A program made the position numbers and the translations under genes. This document shows, piece after piece, positions 1-9,577 of a stretch of DNA of 64,000 nucleotides. The DNA comes from Phreatobacter sp. (lineage in GTDB: Bacteria > Pseudomonadota > Alphaproteobacteria > Rhizobiales > Phreatobacteraceae). Each line of letters opens with the position of its first letter. Within the stretch, counting starts at the first letter, position 1. The notes below the pieces were generated by a model, which worked only from the letters and a program-made list of their open reading frames with translations, did not search any database and was not told the origin of the DNA. The DNA is taken from NCBI RefSeq assembly GCF_027532945.1, contig NZ_JAPZTZ010000015.1:1-64000 (forward strand), in the 5' to 3' direction.

Positions 1-334
1 GTCACCCCCGGCGCGGCAGCGCCTTGAGGGCCCGAAGGGGCGGTGCTCCCGGCGACGCCCCGGCGCGGCGGCTGGTAAGGCCACATGCACCGGGGAACCG
101 CCCCTCCGCCCCATCGCCCGCACCACCGGACGATGCCTCGACAGGGCAGAAGGTGCGGGGAGGATGCGGGATGTTGGGCGGATGGGGAGAAGTTTGGCCG
201 GCGCGGAACGGGGGAGGCGCGGAAAGGCGGGGAGGATCAGGGGTTGGGCGGAAGGGGAGGATGGGAGGGTGGTGAAGTTGTCCCCCCGTACAAAAGCCAC
301 CAGGAACTTACGCAGGCATCACTCCCTCGTTGGC
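1..334. other. GC-rich leader with no recognisable gene
   Basis: I see no credible gene here. Short open frames exist on the plus strand, but they are Arg/Gly-rich and match no family. The stretch from about 220 to 290 is strongly purine-biased (G/A runs). Composition switches sharply to AT-richer DNA at about 300-335, where the two-gene islet to the right begins, so this is the left flank of that islet. Confidence 0.5.
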
Positions 335-2164
335 CTAGTAGGATTTGACCAGATCGCTCAAGAACTCGAAAAAGAATGAAATTGCGTTCTCGGCCGCCAG
401 CTCATGGGCTGCATCTGTCTTGTTTGCCGCAAAATCGCATATCCCCTTGATCAGTATCATTTTCGCCGCGGCCGCTTGGCAGGCGGTCACGATACCCGCA
501 CCTTCCATTTCCCCGCCGACGGCTTTGCTTTCGAATTTAAGCAAGCTGTCACGAAACACCCGATTATCTACGAGCTTCTCCCCCGACAGGACGTGGCCGG
601 TAATTAGCTTATACCCCTTCCTCGTCAACTTCATTGCATGAGCCAACGTGATGATGTTGTCTGCAACTGGAACTTTAGGGCCTCGCTGCTCAATGAAATC
701 ATTGCGCACACCAGCCGGCTCGTAACAACTTATCCGATCCGCAAAAATAACGTCGCCGAGGGACTGCTTCTTTTCATTGATGCAAAAACATATCCCTAGA
801 GAAACTGCATAGTGTGGTTCGCTGAAGATGAGAGCTTTTTCTGCAATCCGCTGCGAACCGTGCAGACCAGCTGATCCCATGCCAGTCTGAATGTGAATAA
901 TCTCGACATCTAACCCGCGACGATAATTGTTTCCAAATATCTGGTCACCTATATGAACGGTCCCCAGTGGCTTGAAGCCCGACGCCAATGCGATTGCGGC
1001 AAAAGTTTCGCTTTCTTTGTCGGTTGCTGTGAACACAACAATCTTAAGGGGCTTCGGCGTCATGACCTCAACCTTGCTAAAGCTATCTTGGAAGTGAGGT
1101 ATCATTTTCTTCGCGCTTGAAGTTAGCTCGAGTATCCGAGCGTAGGCGTCCAAACCGGAGACTGCTCCACCCAATGGGATAGTGGACACAGGGATTTTAC
1201 CGATCGCCGCCGACAAAAGTGCAACGGCCCGATCATAAGGAATCTCACGCTTATCCTGACTCTCCATTAGCGCCATCATCAGCGCTAATATGAAAGACAT
1301 CTTCCCGTATACGAAATCTTCGAAATGCGGATCAAATCGTAGCGCCACAAGATCATCAGAGGACAATCTGCCGTCATAGCAGTGATCTATTCTTATCTTC
1401 TTAAGCACCGCATCGTTCACGTGTATGTCAAACAACGGAAATATCGCGTAGTTCTCGATTTTTTCATCGAAGATATAACCCGTCGGAAAAACCTGCTCAA
1501 GTTGCCCATACTTCTCGCAGAACAACCTCCATGATACGTCGCCGAAGAAAATTGACTCTGCGGGCTTGGGGAGTATTTCTTTCCCCTCAAAGACCGAATA
1601 CGTCATTCCAAATTTTTCGCCGCTTGTTGCCCCTAAGATAAATTCCTTGTTTTTTCGGAGCCTGATGACATCTTCAATGTCGATCATATTGGTTTTAAGT
1701 TCGCTGTCATGGATCGCATTCGAAAATCGCTCTCTGATGTATTCCGTCGTATCTCCAATAATTACCTGGTTCGGCCTCCCTATAAGCTTAATTTTTCTTC
1801 CGAAATAAACTGGGTACTTATTTTCCACGCCGGCATATAGTTTTTCTCTGCTAGTCAAGAACGAGGCCGCATCTTCGTATGGACTAAGGAACTTAACCAG
1901 CCCCGCGTCATAGAAAATTGAAATGCATTCTTGTATTTCTTTTGAGCGAACGTATAGTTCCTGCATCTGCGCGTAAGGAATATGGACTCGTCCCGCATTC
2001 AAAAGAAGCGATATCTTCAAGAGCTTCAGATGACGCGCCGGATCGAACCTCTGACCGCGAAAGCGATATGATTCAGAATTGACGTAATGCGCGAATATCT
2101 CTCTTTGACAGAACCATTTTAGTACTGTTCTGTCCTGAATGCGCGGAGTAGATACTGAGACCAT
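335..2164 (-). CDS. Large protein with C-terminal nucleoside phosphorylase/nucleosidase domain; candidate defence effector
   Basis: 609 aa. Residues about 371-609 form a complete PNP/UDP-phosphorylase (MTA/SAH nucleosidase-like) fold. The glycine loop TGMGSAG is at 427-433, followed by a SLGICFCIN...LGDVIFADR strand pair, the base/ribose-binding GGEMEGAG at 550-557 and KGICDFA at 573-579 carrying the expected late Asp. The first 370 residues match nothing I recognise; they are mixed alpha/beta with no clear membrane segment and could be a sensor. Known family context: stand-alone enzymes salvage nucleosides, whereas fused or operon-linked PNP domains act as ATP nucleosidase effectors in several anti-phage systems (Detocs, some CBASS and Avs). 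Fusion to a long unknown domain, AT-rich composition and tight linkage to a HARE-HTH gene favour the effector reading, which is inference. The ATG at 2164 lies 46 nt inside the upstream gene, so translation is probably coupled. Confidence 0.75.
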   Translation of the reverse strand: MVSVSTPRIQDRTVLKWFCQREIFAHYVNSESYRFRGQRFDPARHLKLLKISLLLNAGRVHIPYAQMQELYVRSKEIQECISIFYDAGLVKFLSPYEDAASFLTSREKLYAGVENKYPVYFGRKIKLIGRPNQVIIGDTTEYIRERFSNAIHDSELKTNMIDIEDVIRLRKNKEFILGATSGEKFGMTYSVFEGKEILPKPAESIFFGDVSWRLFCEKYGQLEQVFPTGYIFDEKIENYAIFPLFDIHVNDAVLKKIRIDHCYDGRLSSDDLVALRFDPHFEDFVYGKMSFILALMMALMESQDKREIPYDRAVALLSAAIGKIPVSTIPLGGAVSGLDAYARILELTSSAKKMIPHFQDSFSKVEVMTPKPLKIVVFTATDKESETFAAIALASGFKPLGTVHIGDQIFGNNYRRGLDVEIIHIQTGMGSAGLHGSQRIAEKALIFSEPHYAVSLGICFCINEKKQSLGDVIFADRISCYEPAGVRNDFIEQRGPKVPVADNIITLAHAMKLTRKGYKLITGHVLSGEKLVDNRVFRDSLLKFESKAVGGEMEGAGIVTACQAAAAKMILIKGICDFAANKTDAAHELAAENAISFFFEFLSDLVKSY

Positions 2165-3057
2165 GGGTCAAATTCTGCAATAGCTGAGTAGCAGGAGTCA
2201 ACAGGTCGCCACTTCAGATTGCGGTAGCCCAAGCTTGTCCCTTCAGTCTCGAACCGGCACTTCGAGTCGATTATCGCGATTAATCCGATGAACCCTCTGG
2301 AATGTTGCGGCGCATTTCCCCTAAGTGGAGACGCGATGAAACCAAGGAACTGAACGTCATTTATATATTCTCTGACATCGCTCGATAAAAAAAGTATTTC
2401 GTCATGCACAATTCGTCGAGCGGCGGTCTCGAAGCCAACATTGTACTTATTGAATAGATCGAGATCGCTTGAACGTATGTTATCAATAAAACCTATACTG
2501 TTGTGCCCATCGAATGTGTTACGTATTGGCGCTAGAGCGCCGACCTCATAGGTCAGAAAATCATTTGCGCTTCGCAGCACAACAAAACACATCAGCTCTG
2601 CTTGGGTATCATCAAACTTTGCCAGCTTAGCGTCAAGATATGACACGTCGATATATTGCAGAGATCTTAAAGGGTACGCTTTTGCGGGGAAAAAGCCCGC
2701 AGTATCGAACGCGGCCAGTCGAGCTTTTGATACTACTGCTACCTCACCACGGGGGATTTCCCTACGTCGGCGCCGGCCAATGTGAATATTTTTTTCGATG
2801 CGAGAAAGATTTCTATCCTTAAGAAACCTTCGTAGACCGAAGCGGGCCGGCGCATTTCTGTAAAACAACGACCCATCCCGCTTTTTTAGGATGTCGACCG
2901 ATATTCTGGCCTGCAACGTTTTATGCGGTGTTTTACCCCGAATTTCTCTAGACAAAGCGGGGTCACGGCGCGCTTCTTCAATGATCTCCTGGGCCGTCGC
3001 CGGTCGATCAAGACGCGTCAGAATTTTCTCGGCCACATGTAAGAGACTGGGCTGCAT
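2119..3057 (-). CDS. HARE-HTH winged-helix protein with degenerate Nudix-like domain
   Basis: 312 aa. Residues 1-76 fit the HARE-HTH winged helix (SLLHVAEKIL, then TAQEIIEEA, KTLQARISVDI and a basic wing), a domain found in ASXL/HB1 proteins, RNA polymerase delta and many restriction or modification-sensing proteins. Residues about 150-312 resemble the Nudix-like fold: a CFVVLR strand, HNSIGF at 185-190 where Nudix-like proteins have SIGxGGH, a helix at 209-221 (GFETAARRIVHDE) in the place of the Nudix box, and EFDPWSQYLLRAF at 295-307 as the closing helix. The canonical RExxEE is only partly kept (R, then DE), so hydrolase activity is doubtful. It is the first gene of a two-gene unit and overlaps the PNP-domain gene by 46 nt. 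Likely role: DNA or nucleotide sensor/regulator for the effector (inference). It is AT-rich relative to its neighbours. Confidence 0.65.
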   Translation of the reverse strand: MQPSLLHVAEKILTRLDRPATAQEIIEEARRDPALSREIRGKTPHKTLQARISVDILKKRDGSLFYRNAPARFGLRRFLKDRNLSRIEKNIHIGRRRRREIPRGEVAVVSKARLAAFDTAGFFPAKAYPLRSLQYIDVSYLDAKLAKFDDTQAELMCFVVLRSANDFLTYEVGALAPIRNTFDGHNSIGFIDNIRSSDLDLFNKYNVGFETAARRIVHDEILFLSSDVREYINDVQFLGFIASPLRGNAPQHSRGFIGLIAIIDSKCRFETEGTSLGYRNLKWRPVDSCYSAIAEFDPWSQYLLRAFRTEQY

Positions 3058-3127
3058 GCGCTACTGCCACCCTAATTTACGTTGTTGTGCAACATTCAAC
3101 ACCACGTTGTCCACACGGTCCGGTTCC

Positions 3128-5758
3128 TTAGCGCTTCGGCTTGCCCCCGCCCTTCTTCCTCACCTCCGCCCCGGCCGGCACTTCCCGATCCGTCCCTGGC
3201 CCCATCGCATCCAATCCCGGCTTCGCCGCCCGTGACGGCGGCAAATTTCCCCGCGCGCCATATTTCTTCGCGCCCCTGAACCCGCCGGTGCGGTCCTCCA
3301 CCGCCTCCTGCCGGGCCAGCGGGTCGTCGGAAATGGCGAGTTCGGTCTCGCGCAGGCGCTTGAGCTCGTCGCGCAGGCGCGCGGCCTCCTCGAAGCGCAG
3401 GTCGGCGGCGGCCTCGCGCATCCGCTTTTCGAGGTCGCCGATGACCGCCTGCATGTTGTGGCCGACCGCCGCGCCCTGCTTGGCGAGGCCGGCATCCACG
3501 GTGACGTGGTCCTTCTCGTAGACCGAGTCGAGGATCTGGGCGATCTGCCGCTTGATGGTCTGCGGGGTGATGCCGTGGGCCTCGTTCCAGGCCGTCTGCT
3601 TCTCGCGGCGGCGGTTGGTCTCGGCGATGGCGCGCTCCATGGAGCCGGTCATCTGGTCGGCATAGAGCAGCACGCGGCCGTCGACATTGCGGGCGGCGCG
3701 GCCGATGGTCTGGATCAGCGAGGTTTCCGAGCGCAGGAAGCCCTCCTTGTCGGCATCGAGGATGGCGACCAGCGCGCATTCCGGGATGTCGAGGCCCTCG
3801 CGCAAGAGGTTGATGCCGACGAGGCAGTCGAAGGCGCCGAGGCGCAGGTCGCGAAGGATCTCGATGCGCTCGATCGTGTCGATGTCGGAATGCATGTAGC
3901 GGACGCGCACGCCCTGCTCGTGCAGGTATTCCGTGAGGTCCTCGGCCATGCGCTTGGTGAGCACGGTGACGAGGGAGCGATAGCCGGCGGCGGAGGTGGC
4001 CTTCACCTCGCCGATGAGGTCGTCGACCTGGGTGCGGGCGGGGCGGATGATGCAGGGCGGGTCGATGAGGCCGGTGGGGCGGATGACCTGTTCGGAGAAG
4101 GTGCCGCCGGTCTGTTCCAGCTCCCAGCCGCCGGGGGTGGCCGAGACATGGACGGTCTGCGGCCGCATGGCCTCCCATTCCTCGAAGCGTAAGGGGCGGT
4201 TGTCCATGCAGGAGGGCAGGCGGAAGCCATATTCGGCAAGGGTGGCCTTACGGCGGAAGTCGCCGCGATACATGGCGCCGATCTGCGGGATGGTGACGTG
4301 GCTCTCGTCGACGAAGACGAGGGCGTTGTCGGGGACATATTCGAAGAGGGTGGGCGGCGGCTCGCCGGGGCGGCGGCCGGTGAGCCAGCGGGAATAGTTC
4401 TCGATGCCGGCGCAGGAGCCGGTGGCCTCCATCATTTCGAGGTCGAAGCGGGTGCGCTGCTCCAGCCGCTGCGCCTCCAAGAGGCGGCCGGCGCGGTTCA
4501 GCTCCTCGAGGCGCCAGTTCAGCTCCTCCTTGATGCCGGAAATGGCCTGGACGAGGGTCGGGCGCGGCGTGACGTAGTGCGAGTTCGCATAGACCTTCAC
4601 GAAGCCGAGCTCGGCATTCTTCTGCCCCGTGAGCGGGTCGAATTCGTGGATGGACTCGACCTCGTCGCCGAAGAGGTTGATGCGCCAGGCGCGGTCCTCG
4701 AGGTGGGCGGGGAAGAGCTCGATCGTGTCGCCGCGGACCCGGAACGTGCCGCGGGAGAAATCCATCTGCGTGCGCTTGTACTGGAGCGCGATGAGGTCGG
4801 CGATGAGCTGGCGCTGGTCGAGCCGCTCGCCGACCTTCACGCCGAAGGTCATGGCCGTATAGGTCTCGACCGAGCCGATGCCGTAGATGCAGGAGACCGA
4901 GGCGACGATGATGACGTCGTCGCGCTCAAGCAGGGCGCGCGTCGCCGAGTGGCGCATCCGGTCGATCTGCTCGTTGATGGAGGATTCCTTCTCGATATAG
5001 GTGTCCGAGCGGGGAACGTAGGCCTCCGGCTGGTAATAGTCGTAGTAGGAGACGAAGTACTCCACCGCATTGTTGGGGAAGAAGCTCTTGAACTCGCCAT
5101 AGAGCTGGGCGGCCAGCGTCTTGTTCGGCGCCAGGACGATGGCGGGGCGCTGGGTCTCGTTGATGATCTGCGCGGCGGTGAAGGTCTTGCCCGAGCCGGT
5201 GACGCCAAGCAGGACCTGGTCGCGCTCGCCGGCCTTCAGGCCGGTGACGAGCTCGGAAATGGCCTGCGGCTGGTCGCCGGCGGGCTTGAAGTCGGAGACG
5301 ATCTCGAAGCGCTTGCCGCCCTCCCACTTCTCGGGCCGCGGCGGCTTGTGCGGCACCCAGACCTGGCCATTGACCTCCGGGCGGCCCTCCTGGATCAGCC
5401 GCTCCAGCGCCTTGACCGTGGCGGTGACGCCGGAGGAGCCGATCTCCGCCTCGATGTCGAGGGCCTGGGCCTGTTCGACGCCGATGCCGAGGCGGTGGGC
5501 GAGGGCCTTGTCGGCGAGGGTGGCCTCCGCCTTGAACGCCGCCTGCGGGGCTTCGGCGAAGCCAGCAGTGGGGCCGGTGCCGGAGCCGAGGCCGGCCGTG
5601 CCGCGGTTGATGGCGGGGTTGAGCAGCTCGGCCAGAGCGGGCCCCAGCGGCTGCAGCTCGGGCTTCGAGGCCTTGGAGTTCGGCGCCCTGGTTTTACCCG
5701 CGCGGGCGGGCTTCGACGCGGCGGCGGGACCAGCGGAGGGTTTGGGGCTTTTCGGCAT
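3128..5758 (-). CDS. uvrB: UvrABC excinuclease subunit B
   Basis: 876 aa. This is the damage-verifying helicase-like subunit of nucleotide excision repair, loaded by UvrA and partner of the UvrC nuclease. Visible are Walker A GVTGSGKT at 185-192, the beta-hairpin region that inserts behind the lesion ([20 protein letters not shown]), the DESHVTIPQ motif II, a helicase C domain ending in the QTIGRAARN motif, and a C-terminal UVR coiled coil ([24 protein letters not shown]). The start chosen is the ATG giving MPKSPKPS. The frame stays open 102 codons further upstream, but that extension is low-quality sequence overlapping the neighbouring chemoreceptor gene. An N-terminal extension of about 150 residues, rich in Ala/Pro/Lys, precedes the conserved domain, a feature common in alphaproteobacterial UvrB. 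Confidence 0.96.
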   Translation of the reverse strand: MPKSPKPSAGPAAASKPARAGKTRAPNSKASKPELQPLGPALAELLNPAINRGTAGLGSGTGPTAGFAEAPQAAFKAEATLADKALAHRLGIGVEQAQALDIEAEIGSSGVTATVKALERLIQEGRPEVNGQVWVPHKPPRPEKWEGGKRFEIVSDFKPAGDQPQAISELVTGLKAGERDQVLLGVTGSGKTFTAAQIINETQRPAIVLAPNKTLAAQLYGEFKSFFPNNAVEYFVSYYDYYQPEAYVPRSDTYIEKESSINEQIDRMRHSATRALLERDDVIIVASVSCIYGIGSVETYTAMTFGVKVGERLDQRQLIADLIALQYKRTQMDFSRGTFRVRGDTIELFPAHLEDRAWRINLFGDEVESIHEFDPLTGQKNAELGFVKVYANSHYVTPRPTLVQAISGIKEELNWRLEELNRAGRLLEAQRLEQRTRFDLEMMEATGSCAGIENYSRWLTGRRPGEPPPTLFEYVPDNALVFVDESHVTIPQIGAMYRGDFRRKATLAEYGFRLPSCMDNRPLRFEEWEAMRPQTVHVSATPGGWELEQTGGTFSEQVIRPTGLIDPPCIIRPARTQVDDLIGEVKATSAAGYRSLVTVLTKRMAEDLTEYLHEQGVRVRYMHSDIDTIERIEILRDLRLGAFDCLVGINLLREGLDIPECALVAILDADKEGFLRSETSLIQTIGRAARNVDGRVLLYADQMTGSMERAIAETNRRREKQTAWNEAHGITPQTIKRQIAQILDSVYEKDHVTVDAGLAKQGAAVGHNMQAVIGDLEKRMREAAADLRFEEAARLRDELKRLRETELAISDDPLARQEAVEDRTGGFRGAKKYGARGNLPPSRAAKPGLDAMGPGTDREVPAGAEVRKKGGGKPKR

Positions 5759-5852
5759 GGCGGCAATATGGGCCCGCCGGCCGGCAGCGGAAAGGGCGAA
5801 GGCCGCCCTCCCGCCATGCTGCTGCCAGCATGTGGCAGTGGGAGGCTGCGGG

Positions 5853-8171
5853 TCAGGCGGCGCGGCGCACCACGGCCTCGCCGATCGGCATGTCGAACTG
5901 CAGGCCGACGGCGCCGTCCTTGGTCCAGACCACCTGCGACCCCATCTCGGCGCCGTCGAGGAAGCGCAGCGTGACGCGCTGTCCATCGGGCAGCGCGGGC
6001 ACGCCCTGCACCCGCGCGCCGGTCTCGGAAATGTCGGCGAGGCGGGCAGTGATGCTGCGGCCATCGCTGAATACCAACACCGCCTGGGTGCTGCGGCGGC
6101 GCACCGCGCTGCGGCGGTCCTTCACGTCCTTGGCGATGTCGGACAGGAAGGTGTCGACGCTGCCGATGAGGCGGCGGGTGGCGCCGGACAGGAGCTCGCC
6201 GACCTCGGCCACGCGGCGCGCCTCGTCATTGGTCTCGCCGATCACCACGGTGACGTCGGTGATGGCGCGCAGCACGGCGTCGGAGCCGTCGGAGGCGCGG
6301 GCGATGGCGGCGGCGATCTCCTGGGTGGCGGCGGTCTGTTCCTCGACGGCGGCGGCGATGGAGGTCGTCAGGTCGCCGATCTCGCCGACCGTGCCGCCGA
6401 TGCCGCGAATGGCCGCGACGGTGGTGCGGGTGGCGCCCTGGATGGCGCCGATCTGGGCGGCGATCTCGTCGGTGGCGCTGGAGGTCTGGCTCGCCAGCGC
6501 CTTCACCTCGGAGGCGACGATGGCGAAGCCGCGGCCCGCCTCCCCGGCCCGCGCCGCCTCGATGGTGGCGTTGAGGGCGAGGAGATTGGTCTGCTCGGCG
6601 ATGGAGCGGATGATGTCGACGATGGTGCCGATCTTGGCGGCAAGCTCGGCGAGGCCCGAGACCTCCGCATCGGTCGAGCGGGAGGCCTCCGTGGCGCGGC
6701 CGATACAGGCGCTGGTGGCGTGGATCCGGCTGGAGATTTCGCTGATCGAGCTGATCAGTTCCTCGGCGGCGGCCGAGACCGCCTGGACGTCGGTGGAGGA
6801 CGCGGCGGAGGCGTCGCGCCCCTCGCCGGCGCGGCCGCTCGCCTGGCCGGCGACGCGCTCCAGCGCGGCAGCGGTGTGCCGCATACCGGTGATCTCGCTG
6901 TCGACCGTCCCGATGACCTCGGCGACCGAGGCGCGGAAGGCCACGATCATCTCGTCGAGCGCCGCCTGTCGCTGCAATTCGCGCTGGCGCTCCAGCTCCG
7001 CCTCCTGCTCCAGCCGCGCGCGCGCCATGGCATTGTCGCGGAAGACCTGCACCGCCCGCACCATGGCGCCGATCTCGTTGGTGCGATCCCCGCCTTCGAT
7101 CTCGCCGCTGGTGTCCCCCTCGGCGAGGCGTTGCATGTGGTCGGTCAGGGAGCGCAGCGGGCGGGTGATGGAGCGCGCCGCCAGCCATGCGGCGAGAGCG
7201 GCGAGAATGGTGACGGCGAGGACAATGCCGACCACCAGCGTCAGCCGGCGGTGCGCCTCTTCGGCGGCCGTCGCGATCACCGCGGTGAGGTCCTGGCTGA
7301 ACGCATCCTCGATGCCCTTCATCGCGTCGATCCGGCCGGTGGAGACGCGGAACCATTCGAGCGGGTCCATGCCCTCGCCGCCATTGAGGGCGGCGCGCGC
7401 CGCCAGCGCCCGCAGCCGGGTGACCGCCTCGCTCTGCGGCGACTGGCCAAGCTCGGCGATCCGGCGCGCCTGGTCGGCACTGCCATAGCGGCGGGCGACG
7501 GCGAGATAGCTGTCCTGGATGGCCGCGAGTTCGGCGAAGCGCTGGAAGCGGTCGCGCGCGAAACCGGTGGGGGAGAAGGCGCCGGCGCCGGTGGCGCGTT
7601 CAAGGCCGGCCGCCTCTTTGGCGCGCAGCACGCTGGCATAGACGACGACGGCCCGCGCGGTCGGGCCGACGCGCCCATGGCGGGCGAGGGATTCCACCGG
7701 GGCCAGGAAGCCATCGATGATGGCGGTGTAGCGGGCGAGAGCCGCATCGGGCGCGATGGACCGGGCATCGACGGCCTGGCGGAGCGCCGAGAGCTCGTCG
7801 ATCCGGGCCAGCGCCTCGCGAGCGGTCGCCGCCCCCTCGCCCATCTCGGCGATGGCGGTGGTGACAGCACCGCGCAGCGCGCCGAGGGCCAGATCGACCT
7901 TGGAGAGCTGTGCGGCGCGCGCCTCGACGGCCGTGCGGTTCTGCGGATTGCGCAGCACGGTGTTGGTCAGCCCGCGCTCTGTCTGGAGTTCGTGGACCAC
8001 CGCGCCGAACTGGGGACCCGCAGCGGCGACGGAGGCCATCTGGCGGGCCGCGCCCGCCTCTTCCCAGCTTTCCCTGACAATGTCACTGCCGAAGCCGATG
8101 GCGGCGAGGAGCGGGACGACCACGGCAAAGGCGATGCGGCGCCCGATGGACGCATTGCGCAGGAGGTTCAT
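5853..8171 (-). CDS. Methyl-accepting chemotaxis protein with NIT sensor and C-terminal PilZ domain
   Basis: 772 aa. An N-terminal membrane segment (about 12-30) is followed by a periplasmic NIT (nitrate/nitrite-sensing type) helical domain, recognisable from [20 protein letters not shown] second membrane segment near 315-340 ([23 protein letters not shown]), a HAMP linker ([20 protein letters not shown]) and the cytoplasmic signalling hairpin with its invariant tip [22 protein letters not shown] follow. The last 85 or so residues are a PilZ domain: an Arg-rich box (RRSAVRRRS) followed by DISETGARV, the RxxxR and D/NxSxxG elements that bind cyclic di-GMP. The receptor should therefore couple ligand sensing and c-di-GMP level to CheA. 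Receptors ending in PilZ are known in alphaproteobacteria (for example Azospirillum Tlp1). No che genes are nearby. Confidence 0.93.
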   Translation of the reverse strand: MNLLRNASIGRRIAFAVVVPLLAAIGFGSDIVRESWEEAGAARQMASVAAAGPQFGAVVHELQTERGLTNTVLRNPQNRTAVEARAAQLSKVDLALGALRGAVTTAIAEMGEGAATAREALARIDELSALRQAVDARSIAPDAALARYTAIIDGFLAPVESLARHGRVGPTARAVVVYASVLRAKEAAGLERATGAGAFSPTGFARDRFQRFAELAAIQDSYLAVARRYGSADQARRIAELGQSPQSEAVTRLRALAARAALNGGEGMDPLEWFRVSTGRIDAMKGIEDAFSQDLTAVIATAAEEAHRRLTLVVGIVLAVTILAALAAWLAARSITRPLRSLTDHMQRLAEGDTSGEIEGGDRTNEIGAMVRAVQVFRDNAMARARLEQEAELERQRELQRQAALDEMIVAFRASVAEVIGTVDSEITGMRHTAAALERVAGQASGRAGEGRDASAASSTDVQAVSAAAEELISSISEISSRIHATSACIGRATEASRSTDAEVSGLAELAAKIGTIVDIIRSIAEQTNLLALNATIEAARAGEAGRGFAIVASEVKALASQTSSATDEIAAQIGAIQGATRTTVAAIRGIGGTVGEIGDLTTSIAAAVEEQTAATQEIAAAIARASDGSDAVLRAITDVTVVIGETNDEARRVAEVGELLSGATRRLIGSVDTFLSDIAKDVKDRRSAVRRRSTQAVLVFSDGRSITARLADISETGARVQGVPALPDGQRVTLRFLDGAEMGSQVVWTKDGAVGLQFDMPIGEAVVRRAA

Positions 8172-8280
8172 GGTTGCAATCCCTCGAATCCTGCAACCAT
8201 CATGCTGATGACATGGCTAATTTAGCATTAACATTCTGTTTTTTGTCGCAACAATCGCCGACCGCGGGTTCGCTGCCGCC

Positions 8281-8301
8281 GCCGTCGGTCTCCGCGACGG
8301 C
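8281..8301. terminator. Hairpin 3' of the duplicated UdgX gene end
   Basis: Perfect 7-bp arms (GCCGTCG / CGACGGC) with a 7-nt loop, 9 nt beyond the stop codon of the UdgX 3' fragment on the minus strand. There is no T-run, so terminator function is uncertain. It probably served the UdgX gene before the islet was inserted; the intact gene at 9988 now lacks it. Confidence 0.35.
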
Positions 8302-8309
8302 CGGTCCCT

Positions 8310-8455
8310 TCAGGCCGCAGCCAGGTCCCTGATGCGCCTCATATCCTCGCAATAGGCCGCAAAGCCCTCCTCCCGCGCTTCAGGATCGGGGTGGCGCAAG
8401 AGCGAGGAGGGGTGGACGGTGAGGAAGCCTGGCCTCTCGCCGAAGCGGAAGGGCC
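8310..8455 (-). pseudogene. 3'-terminal fragment of the UdgX gene (direct repeat copy 1)
   Basis: These 146 bp match 9988-10133 at 143 positions; the first 95 or so are identical. They encode the last 48 or so residues of the uracil-DNA glycosylase downstream, including the HPSSLLR motif and the stop codon, but have no start and lose homology abruptly at 8456. The fragment bounds an AT-rich 1.5-kb insert on the side away from the intact gene. This is the expected leftover when an element integrates into a gene's 3' end and brings its own copy of that end, or when a partial tandem duplication is split by an insertion. Confidence 0.92.
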
Positions 8456-8483
8456 GCCGACGACAACGAATTAGCAACAGACT

Positions 8484-9095
8484 CTAGGCCGATTGACGCT
8501 GGACTTCCGGATGAACAGCACGCCGAATGCCTGTTGCGATAAATTTTTTTACCCGTAGCGCATTTGCATTGTCGTCAATGTAGGCTAATGCACCAGCAAA
8601 TTCCTCACGTCTTTCGGAGTTTTCTTCGGCAAGAAGCTCGAATAATTTGTGCTCCAAGATCTGAACACTATCAGATTTAGAATTTTTCCATTGTACTAAT
8701 GCCCGATCAATTATCTTCAATTTCTTTGGGTCGCGGACTTTGTCAAAATTCTCCCGCAATGCACTCTGGAACAAATCCAAAAAATTCATGTCAACGAAAT
8801 GGAGCGCGTAAATAACCTCTAGATTCTGACGAATGTACGCTTCTCTTTTCAATGGGTTATCCGTTTGGATTTGCGCAACCACCTCTTCAGCAACTTTCTG
8901 CGCAATGCTTGAGAGATCACCCAAATTAGATTTCAAGACCATTGACGAAAACTGTTTCCGCGCTTCTGCAATACGTTCATCGCGAATCCGACGTCGCCTG
9001 AGGTTGTTCCATTCAAAAAACAGATAGATAGGCAGTGATGCGATTCCGACCATACCCACCAGCACAATAAAGAGGCTTGTCTCACCGCTCATCAA
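8484..9095 (-). CDS. Unknown protein with one N-terminal membrane helix and cytoplasmic alpha-helical domain
   Basis: 203 aa. A single N-terminal transmembrane segment (about residues 7-27, SLFIVLVGMVGIASLPIYLFF) is followed by a basic stretch (NNLRRRRIRDERI), which by the positive-inside rule puts the rest in the cytoplasm. The remainder is predicted to be almost all helix, with charged heptad-like stretches. I recognise no family. Its ATG overlaps the stop of the upstream membrane-protein gene by 4 nt (ATGA), so the two are cotranslated. It is markedly AT-richer than the flanking genes and lies inside the islet bounded by the UdgX direct repeats. It could be an envelope-associated conflict protein, but nothing in the sequence proves that. 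Confidence 0.7.
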   Translation of the reverse strand: MMSGETSLFIVLVGMVGIASLPIYLFFEWNNLRRRRIRDERIAEARKQFSSMVLKSNLGDLSSIAQKVAEEVVAQIQTDNPLKREAYIRQNLEVIYALHFVDMNFLDLFQSALRENFDKVRDPKKLKIIDRALVQWKNSKSDSVQILEHKLFELLAEENSERREEFAGALAYIDDNANALRVKKFIATGIRRAVHPEVQRQSA

Positions 9096-9577
9096 GACCT
9101 CCTAGTGGAATTCGCCATGCAAAGCGAAGACGCCAGAGTTGAAAATACTACTCCTAAAACAACCCAAAACATGGCCGATTTATGCTCGAGCACCTTCTGA
9201 AACGAGCGTGCGGCGCCGTCCGATGGGGATGCCCTGAGTTCATTGATTTCATACTGAATCAATACATAATCAATAAAACAGCCAACGGCGCAAATTATAA
9301 CTATCATTCTTAAAGCAATCAGATAAAATTTCCTTTGCTCGCCTAGTTTTCTTTTGTCTACAAGCCACTCCGGTAGAACCGAGAAAAATAATGCAACTCC
9401 AATGAACGCAAAATCTGCGATTAACACGTCTGGAACAATCAAAGAAAACCCATATCCCGTTGATCTTTTAATTAGATCTACGCTGTAAACCTTGGCCAAC
9501 ACTGCAAATGGCGTGCATGCTAGCAAAACATACAACACCCATCGCAATAAAACTGCCCGCCAGCCAGATCCAGACAT
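9092..9577 (-). CDS. Unknown four-helix integral membrane protein
   Basis: 161 aa. Four hydrophobic segments lie at about 9-28 (VLLRWVLYVLLACTPFAVLA), 45-68, 86-108 and 133-155. A soluble stretch between helices 3 and 4 (YEINELRASPSDGAARSFQKV) probably contacts the partner. No family is recognised. It is the first gene of the two-gene AT-rich islet, with a 4-nt overlap to the next gene. Tiny multi-helix membrane proteins paired with a membrane-anchored helical protein occur in several phage-defence and toxin systems. That analogy is structural only. Confidence 0.7.
   Translation of the reverse strand: MSGSGWRAVLLRWVLYVLLACTPFAVLAKVYSVDLIKRSTGYGFSLIVPDVLIADFAFIGVALFFSVLPEWLVDKRKLGEQRKFYLIALRMIVIICAVGCFIDYVLIQYEINELRASPSDGAARSFQKVLEHKSAMFWVVLGVVFSTLASSLCMANSTRRS

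Noticed and set aside
3096-4178. Minus-strand frame of 360 codons within uvrB
   Set aside because: Out of frame with uvrB and Arg/Pro/His-rich; uvrB in the other frame is complete and conserved.
5121-8225. Very long plus-strand open frame (about 1030 codons) opposite uvrB and the chemoreceptor gene
   Set aside because: Composition artefact of GC-rich DNA antisense to two well-supported genes; its translation is Gly/Ala/Arg-rich with no domain. Similar long frames at 28763-30766, 39711-41444 and 55411-57324 were rejected for the same reason.
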